A DNA stretch of 64,000 nucleotides from Pseudomonas umsongensis (lineage in GTDB: Bacteria > Pseudomonadota > Gammaproteobacteria > Pseudomonadales > Pseudomonadaceae). The position numbers and the translations under genes were made by a program. A model generated the notes under the pieces. The model was not told the origin of the DNA and did not search any database. It worked only from the letters and a program-made list of their open reading frames with translations. This document shows positions 11,836 to 24,956 of this stretch, piece after piece (position 1 is the first letter of the stretch; every line of letters starts with the position of its first letter). Where the stretch lies: the NCBI RefSeq assembly GCF_002236105.1, contig NZ_NIWU01000001.1, forward strand, positions 1,984,001 through 2,048,000, in the 5' to 3' direction.

Positions 11836-11858
11836 AAACGGCACCTTCCGGTGCCGTT
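11836..11858 (-). terminator. Probable terminator of the glp operon (altered third hairpin)
   Basis: AAACGGCACC-TTCC-GGTGCCGTT. On the plus strand the T-run is lost. Read on the minus strand the stem is followed by TTTTCATTTG, 20 bases after the glpV stop, so it now suits the convergent operon. Confidence 0.6.
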
Positions 11859-11879
11859 CGCATTTCACCTTCCAAACTT

Positions 11880-13622
<1,743 letters not shown>

Positions 13623-13669
13623 AGAGACCTCCTTATTGAGTTTCGGAGCAACATTGCCGAGCGATTCGA

Positions 13670-13945
13670 CTAGCCCCAACGCATCACCACCAACAGCCAC
13701 ACCAGGGACAACGCGAAGGCGACCCAGATGCTCCAGTCGGTCACGCCGATTACCAGCAAATGCAGGTAGGCGCTGCCGAGAAGACCGATGAACAACCGAT
13801 CGCCACGCGTGGTGGCAATCGGCAAAAAACCTCGTCGCAATATGCTCGGCGAACGCAATTCCCAGGTCGTCATGCCTACGAGGATCAAGGCAATGACGCT
13901 GAAGAACGCCGCCGTGGGGACGGTCCAACTCATCCATTCCATCAT
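13670..13945 (-). CDS. glpU: Small membrane protein, DUF2160 / GlpU-like
   Basis: 91-residue membrane protein with three predicted helices (about residues 8-28, 48-66 and 70-88) of the DUF2160 family. This family occurs almost only between the permease and binding-protein genes of GlpSTPQUV-type ABC importers. The role is unknown; it may be an accessory to the permease. GAGGA precedes two consecutive ATGs (13945 and 13942), and either could be the start. It lies 7 bases after glpQ and 47 before glpV. Confidence 0.8.
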   Translation of the reverse strand: MMEWMSWTVPTAAFFSVIALILVGMTTWELRSPSILRRGFLPIATTRGDRLFIGLLGSAYLHLLVIGVTDWSIWVAFALSLVWLLVVMRWG

Positions 13946-13952
13946 CAGTTCC

Positions 13953-14753
13953 TCATACCCGGCCCAGGGCAAAGCCCTTGGCCACGTGGTTGCGAACAAA
14001 CCAGATCACCAGCATGCCCGGCAGAATGGTCAACACCCCCGCCGCTGCCAGCACGCCCCAGTCGATGCCGGACGCCGAGACCGTGCGAGTCATCACCGCC
14101 GCGATGGGCTTGGCATTTACCGAGGTCAGGGTTCGCGCCAGCAGCAGTTCGACCCAGGAAAACATGAAGCAGAAAAACGCCGTGACGCCGATTCCGGAGC
14201 CGATCAGCGGGATGAAAAACTTCACGAAGAACTTGGGAAAACTGTAGCCATCGATGTAGGCGGTTTCGTCGATTTCCTTGGGAACGCCCGACATGAAGCC
14301 TTCGAGAATCCACACCGCGAGTGGCACGTTGAACAGACAGTGCGCCAGGGCCACGGCGATGTGGGTGTCGAACAGGCCGATCGATGAATACAGCTGGAAG
14401 AACGGCAACAGGAACACCGCCGGCGGTGCCATGCGATTGGTCAGAAGCCAGAAGAACAGGTGCTTGTCGCCCAGGAAACGGTAGCGCGAGAACGCATAGG
14501 CCGCCGGCAATGCCACGGTCAGGGAGATGATCGTGTTCAGGCTCACGTAGTACGCCGAGTTGATGTAACCGGTGTACCAGCTTGGATCGGTGAAGATCAC
14601 CTTGTAGTTGGCCAGGGTGAAATCCTGTGGGAAAAGCGTCAGGCCGCCGAGAATTTCGCTGTTGCTCTTGAAGGACATGTTCAGCAGCCAGTAGATCGGC
14701 ACCAGCAGGAACAGGATGTAGATCAGCAGTGGAACAAGCTTTCTCATGCTCAT
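13953..14753 (-). CDS. glpQ: ABC transporter permease (GlpQ-like)
   Basis: Inner-membrane permease (266 aa, six helices) of the MalG/CUT1 carbohydrate family. The EAA loop is near residue 170 (MSGVPKEIDETAYIDGYSFPKFF), where the ATPases dock. It pairs with the preceding GlpP-like permease, with 7 bases between them. The N-terminus MSMRKLVPLL offers two ATGs; the first is used. The cluster order S-T-P-Q-U-V supports a glycerol importer. Confidence 0.87.
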   Translation of the reverse strand: MSMRKLVPLLIYILFLLVPIYWLLNMSFKSNSEILGGLTLFPQDFTLANYKVIFTDPSWYTGYINSAYYVSLNTIISLTVALPAAYAFSRYRFLGDKHLFFWLLTNRMAPPAVFLLPFFQLYSSIGLFDTHIAVALAHCLFNVPLAVWILEGFMSGVPKEIDETAYIDGYSFPKFFVKFFIPLIGSGIGVTAFFCFMFSWVELLLARTLTSVNAKPIAAVMTRTVSASGIDWGVLAAAGVLTILPGMLVIWFVRNHVAKGFALGRV

Positions 14754-14760
14754 GATGGCC

Positions 14761-15623
<863 letters not shown>

Positions 15624-15627
<4 letters not shown>

Positions 15628-16739
15628 GGTTGCACCTCACCTACCGATTGCGGCTCCAGCAGGAAATCATCGGCATAGACCATCAGCCACTGCGCCGGAA
15701 AACTGATATACGCCGTGCCTTCGGGCACCGGTTTGTCTTCGGCCAGGCGCACTTTCAGCGGCACGCCATCGAGGTTCAAGGTCATGATCTTGTAGGTGCC
15801 GAGGTCTTCGACGTGTACGACTTGTGCACGCAGCGCGTCATCAAAAGGTTCGTCCCAGACATGAATGAACTCCGGGCGAATTCCAACCTTCAGGGTGTGC
15901 CATTCGGATTCGGCGATGCATTTCTGCATGGCCTCGGACAACGGAAGATGCGTCGAAGCGAAACCGACGCCCCCCGGTTGCGCCTCGACCTCGATCAAGT
16001 TCATCCCCGGGCTACCGATGAAATAGCCGACAAAGGTGTGGCTCGGCCGCTCGAACAATTCTCGCGGCGTGCCGAACTGCACGATCTGCCCGCCGTACAT
16101 CACCGCGATCTTGTCGGCGAAGGTCGAGGCCTCCAACTGATCGTGGGTGACGTAGACCATGGTGATGTTGAACTGCTCGTGGATCTGCTTGAGCTTGCGC
16201 CGCAGCTTCCACTTCAGGTGCGGGTCGATCACCGTCAGCGGCTCGTCGAAGAGGATGGCCGAGACGTCATCGCGTACCAGCCCACGGCCCATGGAGACTT
16301 TCTGTTTTTCGTCAGCGGTGAGGTTGCTGGCTTTCTTGCTCAGCAGGCTTTGCAGGTCGAGAACCTCGGCGATTTCCCGCACCTTGGTGTGAATTTTCGC
16401 CTCGGCCATGCCCTGGTTGCGCAGCGGAAACGCCAGGTTGTCGAACACCGTCATGGTGTCGTACACCACCGGAAACTGGAACACCTGGGCAATGTTGCGC
16501 TTCTCCGGGGTCAGGTTGTTGACGGCTTTGCCATCGAACAACACATGCCCCTGGGACGGGCTGAGCAAGCCGGAAATGATGTTGAGCAAAGTCGACTTGC
16601 CGCAGCCCGACGGGCCGAGCAAGGCATAGGCGCCGCCCTGTTCCCAGACGTGGTCCATCTGGCGAATCGCGTAGTCCTCTGGGCCGCTCGGGGTACTGGT
16701 ATAGCTGTGAGCGAGGTTCTGCAAACGGATTTCGGCCAT
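15624..16739 (-). CDS. glpT: ABC transporter ATPase (GlpT-like) with degenerate signature motif
   Basis: MalK-type ATPase (371 aa). The Walker A motif GPSGCGKST is at 42-50 and Walker B ends ILFDEP. The helical signature that is normally LSGGQ reads LTADEKQ at about 140-146. The C-terminal ~110 residues form an OB-type (TOBE) regulatory domain. It is the partner of GlpS, whose signature is canonical, so the heterodimer would have one consensus and one degenerate ATP site. The gene overlaps both neighbours (TGATG upstream, ATGA downstream). The GlpT assignment follows the rhizobial cluster, not the unrelated glycerol-3-phosphate antiporter of the same name. Confidence 0.86.
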
Positions 16740-17833
16740 CAGGCAACCCTCGCGACGCGCCGGCCGGGCGCCTGGACCAGCCGCCCCTGCGCATCGAACA
16801 CAAACAGTTTATGGGTCGGTATGTAGATGCGGATCGGCGCATCGACGTCGTATTCGTGAACGCCAGGCAAGTGCAGCACCAGCAGGAAATGCTCGTTGCG
16901 CACGTGCAGGAAGGTTTCCGAGCCGCTGATTTCCGCCACTTCAACGGTCACCGCCAGTTCCAGGTCATCGTCGTTACTCGGCACCAGCGAGATATGGCTG
17001 GGGCGCACGCCGAAGCGGAACTCGCCCTCGCCCACCGGGCGCAAATCGACGTTAAGCGGGAAGTGCACGAAATTGGCGAAGCTCACTTCGTTGCCGGCAA
17101 TGCGACCCGGCATCAGGTTGATCGGCGGCTCGGAGAACAACTCGGCCGCCAGCACGGTCTGCGGTTGGTGGTAAACCTCGGACGACCGGCCGCTCTGAAT
17201 CACCCGGCCCTCATGGAGAATGGTGGTGGTGCCGCCCAGGGCCAGGGCTTCGTTGGGTTCGGTGGTGGCATAGATGGCGATGGTATGGCGCGCCTTGAAC
17301 AGCTCGCGCATTTCCTGGCGTAGCTCTTCGCGCAATTTGTAGTCGAGGTTGACCAGTGGCTCGTCGAAAAGGATCAGTTCGGCATCCTTGACCAGCGCCC
17401 GTGCCATCGCGGTGCGCTGCTGCTGGCCACCGGAGAGTTCCAGCGGAAAACGCTGCAGGAACTTCTCGATGCGCAACATCTTCGCGGTTTCCAGCACCTT
17501 GCTCTGGATCAGCTCATTGGACACACCGGCCTGGCGCAACGGCGAGGCGATGTTCTCGAAGACGGTCATGGTCGGGTAATTGATGAACTGCTGATACACC
17601 ATCGACACGTTGCGCAGGCGCACCGGGCGTTGGGTGACATCGACGCCGTTCATCAGGATGCGACCGGTGTCAGGCTTGTCCAGCCCGGCCATCAGGCGCA
17701 TGAGACTGGTCTTGCCGGACAGCGTGCGCCCGAGCAAGACATTGAAGGATCCGGGTTCGAAACGCAGGCACGCATCGTCGATCCAGGTCTGGCCCTCGAC
17801 GGTGCGGCTGACATGCTCCAGGGTTAATGACAT
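16739..17833 (-). CDS. glpS: ABC transporter ATPase (GlpS-like)
   Basis: First gene of the importer operon (364 aa). Walker A is GRTLSGKTS at 35-43, which is slightly unusual, the signature is LSGGQQQR at 133-140, and Walker B is LILFDEP at 153-159. A C-terminal TOBE domain starts near residue 240. The gene is preceded by a sigma-54-type promoter, and the divergent neighbour is a sigma-54 activator. Transcription therefore probably depends on that activator and its inducer. Confidence 0.87.
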   Translation of the reverse strand: MSLTLEHVSRTVEGQTWIDDACLRFEPGSFNVLLGRTLSGKTSLMRLMAGLDKPDTGRILMNGVDVTQRPVRLRNVSMVYQQFINYPTMTVFENIASPLRQAGVSNELIQSKVLETAKMLRIEKFLQRFPLELSGGQQQRTAMARALVKDAELILFDEPLVNLDYKLREELRQEMRELFKARHTIAIYATTEPNEALALGGTTTILHEGRVIQSGRSSEVYHQPQTVLAAELFSEPPINLMPGRIAGNEVSFANFVHFPLNVDLRPVGEGEFRFGVRPSHISLVPSNDDDLELAVTVEVAEISGSETFLHVRNEHFLLVLHLPGVHEYDVDAPIRIYIPTHKLFVFDAQGRLVQAPGRRVARVA

Positions 17834-17876
17834 GGCTCGGCCTTTTTATTTTTGGAGTCAAGCGACCTGAGCGGTA

Positions 17877-17895
17877 TAGCGACATCTGTGCCAAA
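17877..17895 (-). promoter_or_regulatory. Sigma-54 (RpoN) promoter of glpSTPQUV
   Basis: Minus strand TTGGCACAGATGTCGCTAT. GG (-24) and GC (-12) are separated by exactly 10 bases, and the -24 element matches TTGGCAC fully. Only one base of TTGC is changed (TCGC). It lies about 45 bases upstream of glpS. Confidence 0.82.
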
Positions 17896-17957
17896 AAATA
17901 CAAGTGGTTGATTTGGCTCTGAATCCTTAAAAGTGACTACCTGGTCACGTTCATTGC

Positions 17958-18046
17958 TGAACACAAATGAACAATCGGGACTGAACAACTGAACAGTTCA
18001 ACGATTGACAATGAACATTAGTGAACAACAATCTACACACTGTTCA
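17958..18046. promoter_or_regulatory. TGAACA repeat array, candidate activator binding sites
   Basis: TGAACA occurs on the plus strand at 17958, 17968, 17982, 17990, 18012 and 18022. Its reverse complement TGTTCA is at 18041, and GAACAGTTC (17991-17999) forms a small palindrome. Several copies are about 10 bases apart, so they lie on one face of the helix. The array is 65-150 bp upstream of the sigma-54 promoter, where an enhancer would be expected. The gap between glpS and its regulator otherwise holds one REP pair. Confidence 0.65.
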
Positions 18047-18050
18047 CGCC

Positions 18051-18142
18051 CCCTGTAGGAGCTGCCGCAGGCTGCGATCTTTTGATTTTGCTGTTCAAAA
18101 TCAAGATCAACAGATCGCAGCCTGCGGCAGCTCCTACAGGGG
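18051..18142. repeat. REP inverted pair, GTAGGAGCTGCCG family
   Basis: CTGTAGGAGCTGCCGCAGG and its inverse flank a short AT-rich centre, forming a long hairpin. It sits between the TGAACA array and the regulator start. Confidence 0.9.
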
Positions 18143-18194
18143 ATAGCATGTGCCTATAACAACAATAAAAATGCTGATTCAGAGACTGACTGCC

Positions 18195-20027
18195 ATGGTC
18201 ACATCCGCCTCGCCGCTGACCCACGACGCCATCATCCAGGACTCCTGGAAACGTTGTCGCGCCTTCGGCCTCAACCATCAGAGCACCCCGGCCTTCGATC
18301 AACTGCCCGCCGAAGGCATCAAGCAATTGCTGGAGAGCCAGCATTCCCTGGTGCAGACCACCCATCAGGAAGTCCTGCCGTACTACGAAAACATCCTCAG
18401 TAACTCCAACTGCCTGATCATGCTCGCCGACAATCAGGGCCAGGTGCTGACATCCTGGGGCACCCAACGGTTTATCGAACCGAGCCTGACCCGTGGCTTC
18501 AGCGCTGGTGCCAGCTGGATGGAGCGCTGCAGCGGGACCAATGCGATCGGTACCGCGCTGGCTTGCGAACAGGCGGTGCACATCGAGCACGATGAGCACT
18601 TTCTCAAGGCCAACCGTTTCATGACCGGCTCCGCCGCGCCGATTTTCGATGCCGAGCGCAAGGTCATCGCCGTGCTGGATGTGTCCAGCGACAGCTACCT
18701 GCCGCCCTCCCATACCCTGGGCATGGTCAAGATGATGAGCCAGACCGTGGAAAACCGGCTGATTCTCAACCTGTTCCACGGCCAGCATTTTCAACTGACG
18801 TTTAACACCGGCCTGAACAATCTCGACAGCCAGTGGGCCGGGTTGCTGATCTTCGATGAGAGTGGCCAGGTGCTGTCCGCCAATCGTCGCGCCGACAACC
18901 TGCTGGGCGTGAGCTTGTCGCGGGTCAGTGTCGAGAGTCTGTTCAAGGTTTCCTTGCTGGAGCTGCTCAATCAACCCGAAGGCTTGCCCTTCTCGCTTCA
19001 GACTTGCGGGCGCAATCGATTCCAGTGCCTGTTGAAGCGGCCAAAGATGGCACCTGTTCAAGCGCGGGTGTTCACCGAACCCAGCGTCACGGCGCCCGCC
19101 GCCATCAGCCTCAACACCCTGCATTTTGGCGACAGCCGCGTGGAAAAAGCCGTGCGCCAGGCCGAGCGCCTGCTGGAAAAGGACATTCCGTTGTTGATTC
19201 ATGGCGAAACCGGGGTCGGCAAGGAAGTGTTCGTCAAAGCCCTGCATCAGGCCAGCTCGCGCAACAAACAGGCGTTCATCGCCGTGAACTGTGCGGCCAT
19301 TCCCGCCGAACTGGTGGAGTCTGAGCTGTTCGGCTATGAAAAAGGCGCGTTCACCGGCGCCAACCAGAAAGGCAGCATCGGCCTGATCCGCAAGGCCGAC
19401 AAAGGCACGCTGTTCCTCGATGAAATCGGCGACATGCCGCTGCCAACCCAGGCGCGCTTGCTGCGTGTGCTGCAGGAGCGTTGTGTGCAACCGGTGGGCA
19501 GCAGCGAGTTGTTCCCGGTGGACATTCGCATCATTTCGGCGACCAACCGCTCGTTGCGCGAGCAGGTACAACTGGGGCGCTTTCGCGAGGACTTGTACTA
19601 CCGCATTGGTGGCCTGACCCTGGAACTGCCGCCATTAAGGGAGCGCAGTGATAAAGAGGCGCTGTTCAAACGCTTGTGGGAACAGCATCGTGAACCGAGC
19701 CAGTGGGCCGGGTTGAGCCGCGAAGTGCTGGAGTTGTTCAGCCGTCATCCGTGGCCGGGGAATTTAAGGCAAGTCAGCAGCGTGATGCAGGTGGCCCTGG
19801 CCATGGCCGAGGAACAACCGGTACGGCCGGAGCATTTGCCGGATGATTTTTTTGTCGATCTGGAGATGGAGCCAGTGGAGACGCCAGAGCCGTTGGCGGT
19901 GGATCTTGATGATGCCGAGGATTTGAACCGGCAGTTGCAGGCAGTTGGGGGGAATATTTCGCATCTGGCACGGCGGTTGGGGGTTAGTCGCAATACCCTT
20001 TACAAGCGACTTCGCCAGGCGGAGTAA
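18195..20027 (+). CDS. Sigma-54-dependent transcriptional activator, AcoR type
   Basis: Enhancer-binding protein (610 aa). The N-terminal ~290 residues have a GAF-like sensor region, followed by an AAA+ domain with Walker A GETGVGKE, the sigma-54 contact loop GAFTGA and Walker B GTLFLDEIGD. The C-terminal Fis-type helix-turn-helix is ISHLARRLGVSRNTLYKRL. It lacks a receiver domain, so it probably senses a small molecule directly. It is divergent from glpSTPQUV, whose promoter is of the sigma-54 type, and is very likely its regulator. In-frame alternatives for the start are GTG 18150 and ATG 18171; 18195 fits family N-termini best. Confidence 0.9.
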   Translation: MVTSASPLTHDAIIQDSWKRCRAFGLNHQSTPAFDQLPAEGIKQLLESQHSLVQTTHQEVLPYYENILSNSNCLIMLADNQGQVLTSWGTQRFIEPSLTRGFSAGASWMERCSGTNAIGTALACEQAVHIEHDEHFLKANRFMTGSAAPIFDAERKVIAVLDVSSDSYLPPSHTLGMVKMMSQTVENRLILNLFHGQHFQLTFNTGLNNLDSQWAGLLIFDESGQVLSANRRADNLLGVSLSRVSVESLFKVSLLELLNQPEGLPFSLQTCGRNRFQCLLKRPKMAPVQARVFTEPSVTAPAAISLNTLHFGDSRVEKAVRQAERLLEKDIPLLIHGETGVGKEVFVKALHQASSRNKQAFIAVNCAAIPAELVESELFGYEKGAFTGANQKGSIGLIRKADKGTLFLDEIGDMPLPTQARLLRVLQERCVQPVGSSELFPVDIRIISATNRSLREQVQLGRFREDLYYRIGGLTLELPPLRERSDKEALFKRLWEQHREPSQWAGLSREVLELFSRHPWPGNLRQVSSVMQVALAMAEEQPVRPEHLPDDFFVDLEMEPVETPEPLAVDLDDAEDLNRQLQAVGGNISHLARRLGVSRNTLYKRLRQAE

Positions 20028-20062
20028 TTCGCAATCCACCCTGGCAGTGCTCGGCTTGAGAC

Positions 20063-20088
20063 CTTCGCGAGCAGGCTCGCTCCCACAG
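20063..20088. repeat. REP singlet, GTGGGAGCGAGCC family
   Basis: CTTCGCGAGCAGGCTCGCTCCCACAG in the gap between the convergent regulator and cysS genes. Confidence 0.85.
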
Positions 20089-20129
20089 AGGATCTGCCTC
20101 GCACACAAAACTCAAACATCACAAAAATT

Positions 20130-20242
20130 GATCGTTCCCACGCGCCGCAAAGGAATGCCTCAACGGACGCTCTGCGTTCGGCTTTTGATTTGGGACGCGG
20201 AGCGTCCCGGGCTGCATTCCCACGCAGAGCGTGGGAACGATC
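20130..20242. repeat. REP inverted pair, GATCGTTCCCACG family
   Basis: Outer GATCGTTCCCACG / CGTGGGAACGATC arms with internal GGACGCTCTGCGT / ACGCGGAGCGTCC arms. The left arm is slightly degenerate. It probably serves as the transcription barrier between the two convergent units. Confidence 0.88.
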
Positions 20243-20256
20243 ATCCGGTGCAGCAA

Positions 20257-21639
20257 TCAGTCAGCCAGACGCCAGGTCGTGCCGCCCTTGCCGTCTTCCA
20301 GCACCACGCCCATGGCAGTGAGCTGGTCGCGGATACGGTCGGATTCGGCCCAGTCCTTGCCGGCACGCGCCGCCAGGCGCGCAGCAATCAGCGCTTCGAC
20401 TTCAGCTGCATCCACACGCCCTTCGGCGCCGGCTTGCAGGAAGTCATCGGTTTCAAGCTGCAACACGCCCAACACGCTGGCCAGTTCTTTCAAACGCGCA
20501 GCCAGGCCGGCCGCTGCGTTCAGATCGTTCTCGCGCAGGCGGTTGATCTCGCGCACCATCTCGAACAGCACCGCACAGGCTTCCGGCGTGCCGAAGTCGT
20601 CGTTCATCACCTGGGTGAAACGCTCGACGAAGGCTTCGCCACCGGCCGGCGCCACGCTCGGCAGGCCTTTCAACGCGTGGTAGAAACGCTCCAGGGCGCC
20701 CTTGGCGTCCTTGAGGTTGTCTTCCGAATAGTTGATGGCACTGCGGTAGTGGCTCGACACCAACAGGTAACGTACGACTTCCGGGTGGTACTTATCGAGC
20801 ACGTCGCGAATGGTGAAGAAGTTGTTCAAGGACTTGGACATCTTCTCGCCATTGATGCGGATCATGCCGCAATGCATCCACGCGTTGGCGTAGGTCTTGC
20901 CGGTGGCCGCTTCGCTCTGGGCGATTTCGTTTTCGTGGTGCGGAAATTCCAGGTCGCTGCCGCCGCCATGAATGTCGAAGGTTTCGCCCAGGCAGCAGGT
21001 GGACATCACCGAGCACTCGATGTGCCAGCCCGGACGCCCGGCGCCCCACGGCGATTCCCAGCTCGGCTCGCCCGGCTTGGCGGCTTTCCACAGCACGAAG
21101 TCCAGCGGGTCCTGCTTGGACTCGTCGACTTCGATGCGTGCGCCGATGCGCAAGTCTTCGATTTTCTTGCGCGACAGCTTGCCGTAGCCCATGAACTTGC
21201 CGACGCGGTAGTACACGTCGCCATTGCCCGGGGCGTAGGCGTACCCCTTGTCGATCAGGGTCTGGATCATCGCGTGCATGCCCGGGATGTGATCCGTGGC
21301 ACGAGGCTCCATGTCCGGCTTCTTGATGTTCAGGCGCGCTTCGTCTTCGTGCATCGCCGCGATCATGCGCTCGGTCAACGCTTCGAACGACTCCCCGTTC
21401 TCGTTGGCCCGATTGATGATCTTGTCGTCAATGTCGGTGATGTTGCGCACATAAGTCAGGTCGTAGCCGCTAAAACGCAACCAGCGGGTCACCAGGTCAA
21501 AGGCGACCATGCTACGGCCGTGGCCGAGGTGGCAGTAGTCGTACACGGTCATGCCGCACACGTACATGCGCACCTTGTTGCCATCAAGCGGCTTGAAGAC
21601 TTCTTTGCTCTTGGTGAGCGTGTTGTAGATCGTAAGCAC
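20257..21639 (-). CDS. cysS: Cysteine--tRNA ligase
   Basis: Class I aminoacyl-tRNA synthetase (460 aa) that charges tRNA-Cys in the cytoplasm. It has C28 of the zinc site in [11 protein letters not shown], the HIGH-type motif HLGH at 37-40, and KMSKS in the middle. The start is GTG at 21639, preceded by AAGGA with a six-base spacer and giving (M)LTIYNTL, as in other pseudomonads. A longer in-frame version reaching 21666 would run into the gap after glnS and has no support. It lies 14 bases after glnS in one operon. Confidence 0.96.
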   Translation of the reverse strand: MLTIYNTLTKSKEVFKPLDGNKVRMYVCGMTVYDYCHLGHGRSMVAFDLVTRWLRFSGYDLTYVRNITDIDDKIINRANENGESFEALTERMIAAMHEDEARLNIKKPDMEPRATDHIPGMHAMIQTLIDKGYAYAPGNGDVYYRVGKFMGYGKLSRKKIEDLRIGARIEVDESKQDPLDFVLWKAAKPGEPSWESPWGAGRPGWHIECSVMSTCCLGETFDIHGGGSDLEFPHHENEIAQSEAATGKTYANAWMHCGMIRINGEKMSKSLNNFFTIRDVLDKYHPEVVRYLLVSSHYRSAINYSEDNLKDAKGALERFYHALKGLPSVAPAGGEAFVERFTQVMNDDFGTPEACAVLFEMVREINRLRENDLNAAAGLAARLKELASVLGVLQLETDDFLQAGAEGRVDAAEVEALIAARLAARAGKDWAESDRIRDQLTAMGVVLEDGKGGTTWRLAD

Positions 21640-21653
21640 GTTATTTCCTTGAA

Positions 21654-23351
<1,698 letters not shown>

Positions 23352-23437
23352 AGGATCCTTGAACGTACAAGTGCGTGGCCGTAATGAAGGCCGGACAAAA
23401 CAAAGCCGCTATCATAGCCGATGCCGTCAAGTACCTG

Positions 23438-23453
23438 ACAGAGCGCGCTCTGT
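23438..23453. promoter_or_regulatory. Perfect 16 bp palindrome in the glnS-ppiB gap
   Basis: ACAGAGCGCGCTCTGT reads identically on both strands. It lies about 87 bp upstream of glnS and 150 bp upstream of ppiB in the divergent promoter region. Its function is unknown. Confidence 0.45.
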
Positions 23454-23528
23454 AAACCGTCGCATTTAATAGGCTGTAAATGAAAAAACAGCCTCGAAAT
23501 TCGTGCCTGTCACGCTAAACTGCGCACC

Positions 23529-23546
23529 TTGGCCAGCGCTGGCCAA
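23529..23546. promoter_or_regulatory. Perfect 18 bp palindrome upstream of ppiB
   Basis: TTGGCCAGCGCTGGCCAA is fully self-complementary and begins 74 bases before the ppiB start. It could be an operator or a leader hairpin. Confidence 0.45.
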
Positions 23547-23602
23547 ACCGGTTGGGGGCCGTACTGCCCCGAAACCCACGAATTCCTTAAAGAGTAGCGA
23601 TC

Positions 23603-24106
23603 ATGACTCAAGTCAAACTGACCACCAACCACGGCGACATCGTCCTGGACCTGAACGCCGAGAAAGCCCCGATCACCGTGGCCAACTTCATCGAGTACGT
23701 TAAAGCCGGTCACTACGAAAACACGGTTTTCCACCGTGTCATCGGTAACTTCATGATCCAGGGCGGCGGTTTCGAGCCTGGCATGAAAGAAAAGAAAGAC
23801 AAGCGCCCAAGCATCCAGAACGAAGCCGACAACGGTCTTTCCAACGACAAGTACACCGTCGCCATGGCCCGCACCATGGAGCCGCATTCGGCTTCCGCGC
23901 AGTTCTTCATCAACGTGGCTGACAACAGCTTCCTCAACCACAGCGGCAAGAACGTGCAGGGCTGGGGCTACGCGGTATTCGGTAAAGTGACCGCCGGCAC
24001 CGACGTCGTCGACAAGATCAAAGGCGTGGCCACCACTTCCAAGGCCGGCCACCAGGACGTACCGGCAGACGACGTGATCATCGAGAAAGCCGAGATCATT
24101 GAGTGA
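23603..24106 (+). CDS. ppiB: Peptidyl-prolyl cis-trans isomerase B (cyclophilin)
   Basis: Cytoplasmic cyclophilin (167 aa, no signal peptide) that isomerises proline peptide bonds during folding. Conserved catalytic segments are [35 protein letters not shown] and [12 protein letters not shown]. The first two carry the active-site arginine, phenylalanine and glutamine. AAAGAG precedes the ATG. It overlaps lpxH through GTGA, so the two are translated together, a common arrangement in gamma-proteobacteria. Confidence 0.96.
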   Translation: MTQVKLTTNHGDIVLDLNAEKAPITVANFIEYVKAGHYENTVFHRVIGNFMIQGGGFEPGMKEKKDKRPSIQNEADNGLSNDKYTVAMARTMEPHSASAQFFINVADNSFLNHSGKNVQGWGYAVFGKVTAGTDVVDKIKGVATTSKAGHQDVPADDVIIEKAEIIE

Positions 24107-24831
24107 TACTGCTGATTTCAGACTTGCATCTGGAAGAGGAGCGCCCGGACATTACCCGGGCGTTTCTGGATTTACTCGCCGGGCGCGCCCGCTCGGCGAG
24201 TGCACTGTACATTCTGGGCGACTTTTTCGAGGCGTGGATTGGCGATGACGCCATGACCCCTTTCCAGCGTTCCATCTGCCAGGCCCTGCGCGAATTGAGC
24301 GACAGCGGCACGGCCATTTTCCTGATGCACGGCAATCGCGATTTCATGCTGGGCAAGGCGTTCTGCAAACAGGCCGGCTGCACCCTGCTCAAAGATCCGA
24401 GTGTCGTGCAGTTCAACGGCGAACCCGTGCTGTTGATGCACGGCGACAGCCTCTGCACCCGCGACGAAGGCTACATGAAGCTGCGGCGCTACCTGCGCAA
24501 CCCAATCACCCTGTTCATCTTGCGGCATCTGCCGTTAAGCACCCGGCATAAGCTGGCACGCAAGCTGCGCAGTGAAAGCCGGGCGCAGACGCGCATGAAG
24601 GCCAATGACATTGTCGATGTCACGCCCGAAGAGATTCCACGGATCATGCAGCAATATGGCGTGAAAACCTTGATCCACGGGCATACCCATCGTCCGGCCA
24701 TTCACAAGTTGCAGATCGGCGATCTGGCAGCCAGGCGTATCGTGCTGGGGGATTGGGATAAACAGGGTTGGGCGTTGCAGGTCGACGACAGCGGGTTTGC
24801 CCTGGCACCGTTTGATTTCCCCTCTTCTTGA
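24103..24831 (+). CDS. lpxH: UDP-2,3-diacylglucosamine diphosphatase
   Basis: Calcineurin-like metallophosphoesterase (242 aa) that hydrolyses UDP-2,3-diacylglucosamine to lipid X, the fourth step of lipid A synthesis, at the inner-membrane surface. Metal-site motifs are in the expected order: DLHL (D7, H9), GDFFE, GNRD, HGD and HGHTH near residue 196. The start is GTG within the ppiB stop. It is followed by a REP pair that probably ends the unit. Confidence 0.95.
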   Translation: MILLISDLHLEEERPDITRAFLDLLAGRARSASALYILGDFFEAWIGDDAMTPFQRSICQALRELSDSGTAIFLMHGNRDFMLGKAFCKQAGCTLLKDPSVVQFNGEPVLLMHGDSLCTRDEGYMKLRRYLRNPITLFILRHLPLSTRHKLARKLRSESRAQTRMKANDIVDVTPEEIPRIMQQYGVKTLIHGHTHRPAIHKLQIGDLAARRIVLGDWDKQGWALQVDDSGFALAPFDFPSS

Positions 24832-24834
24832 GTT

Positions 24835-24945
24835 GATCGTTCCCACGCTCTGCGTGGGAATGCAGCCCGGGACGCTCCGCGTCCCTTCCAGAGCCGAACG
24901 CGGAGCGTCCGTTGAGGCATTGCCACGCAGAGCGTGGGAACGATC
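24835..24945. repeat. REP inverted pair, GATCGTTCCCACG family
   Basis: Two nested inverted arms (GATCGTTCCCACGCTCTGCG outer, GGACGCTCCGCGT inner) separate the convergent lpxH and emrB genes and could fold as a bidirectional terminator. Confidence 0.92.
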
Positions 24946-24956
24946 TGTCCGCTACA

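Noticed and set aside
18150..18194. GTG start for the AcoR-type activator
   Set aside because: The added 15 residues come directly after a REP hairpin and are not family-like. It is kept only as an alternative.
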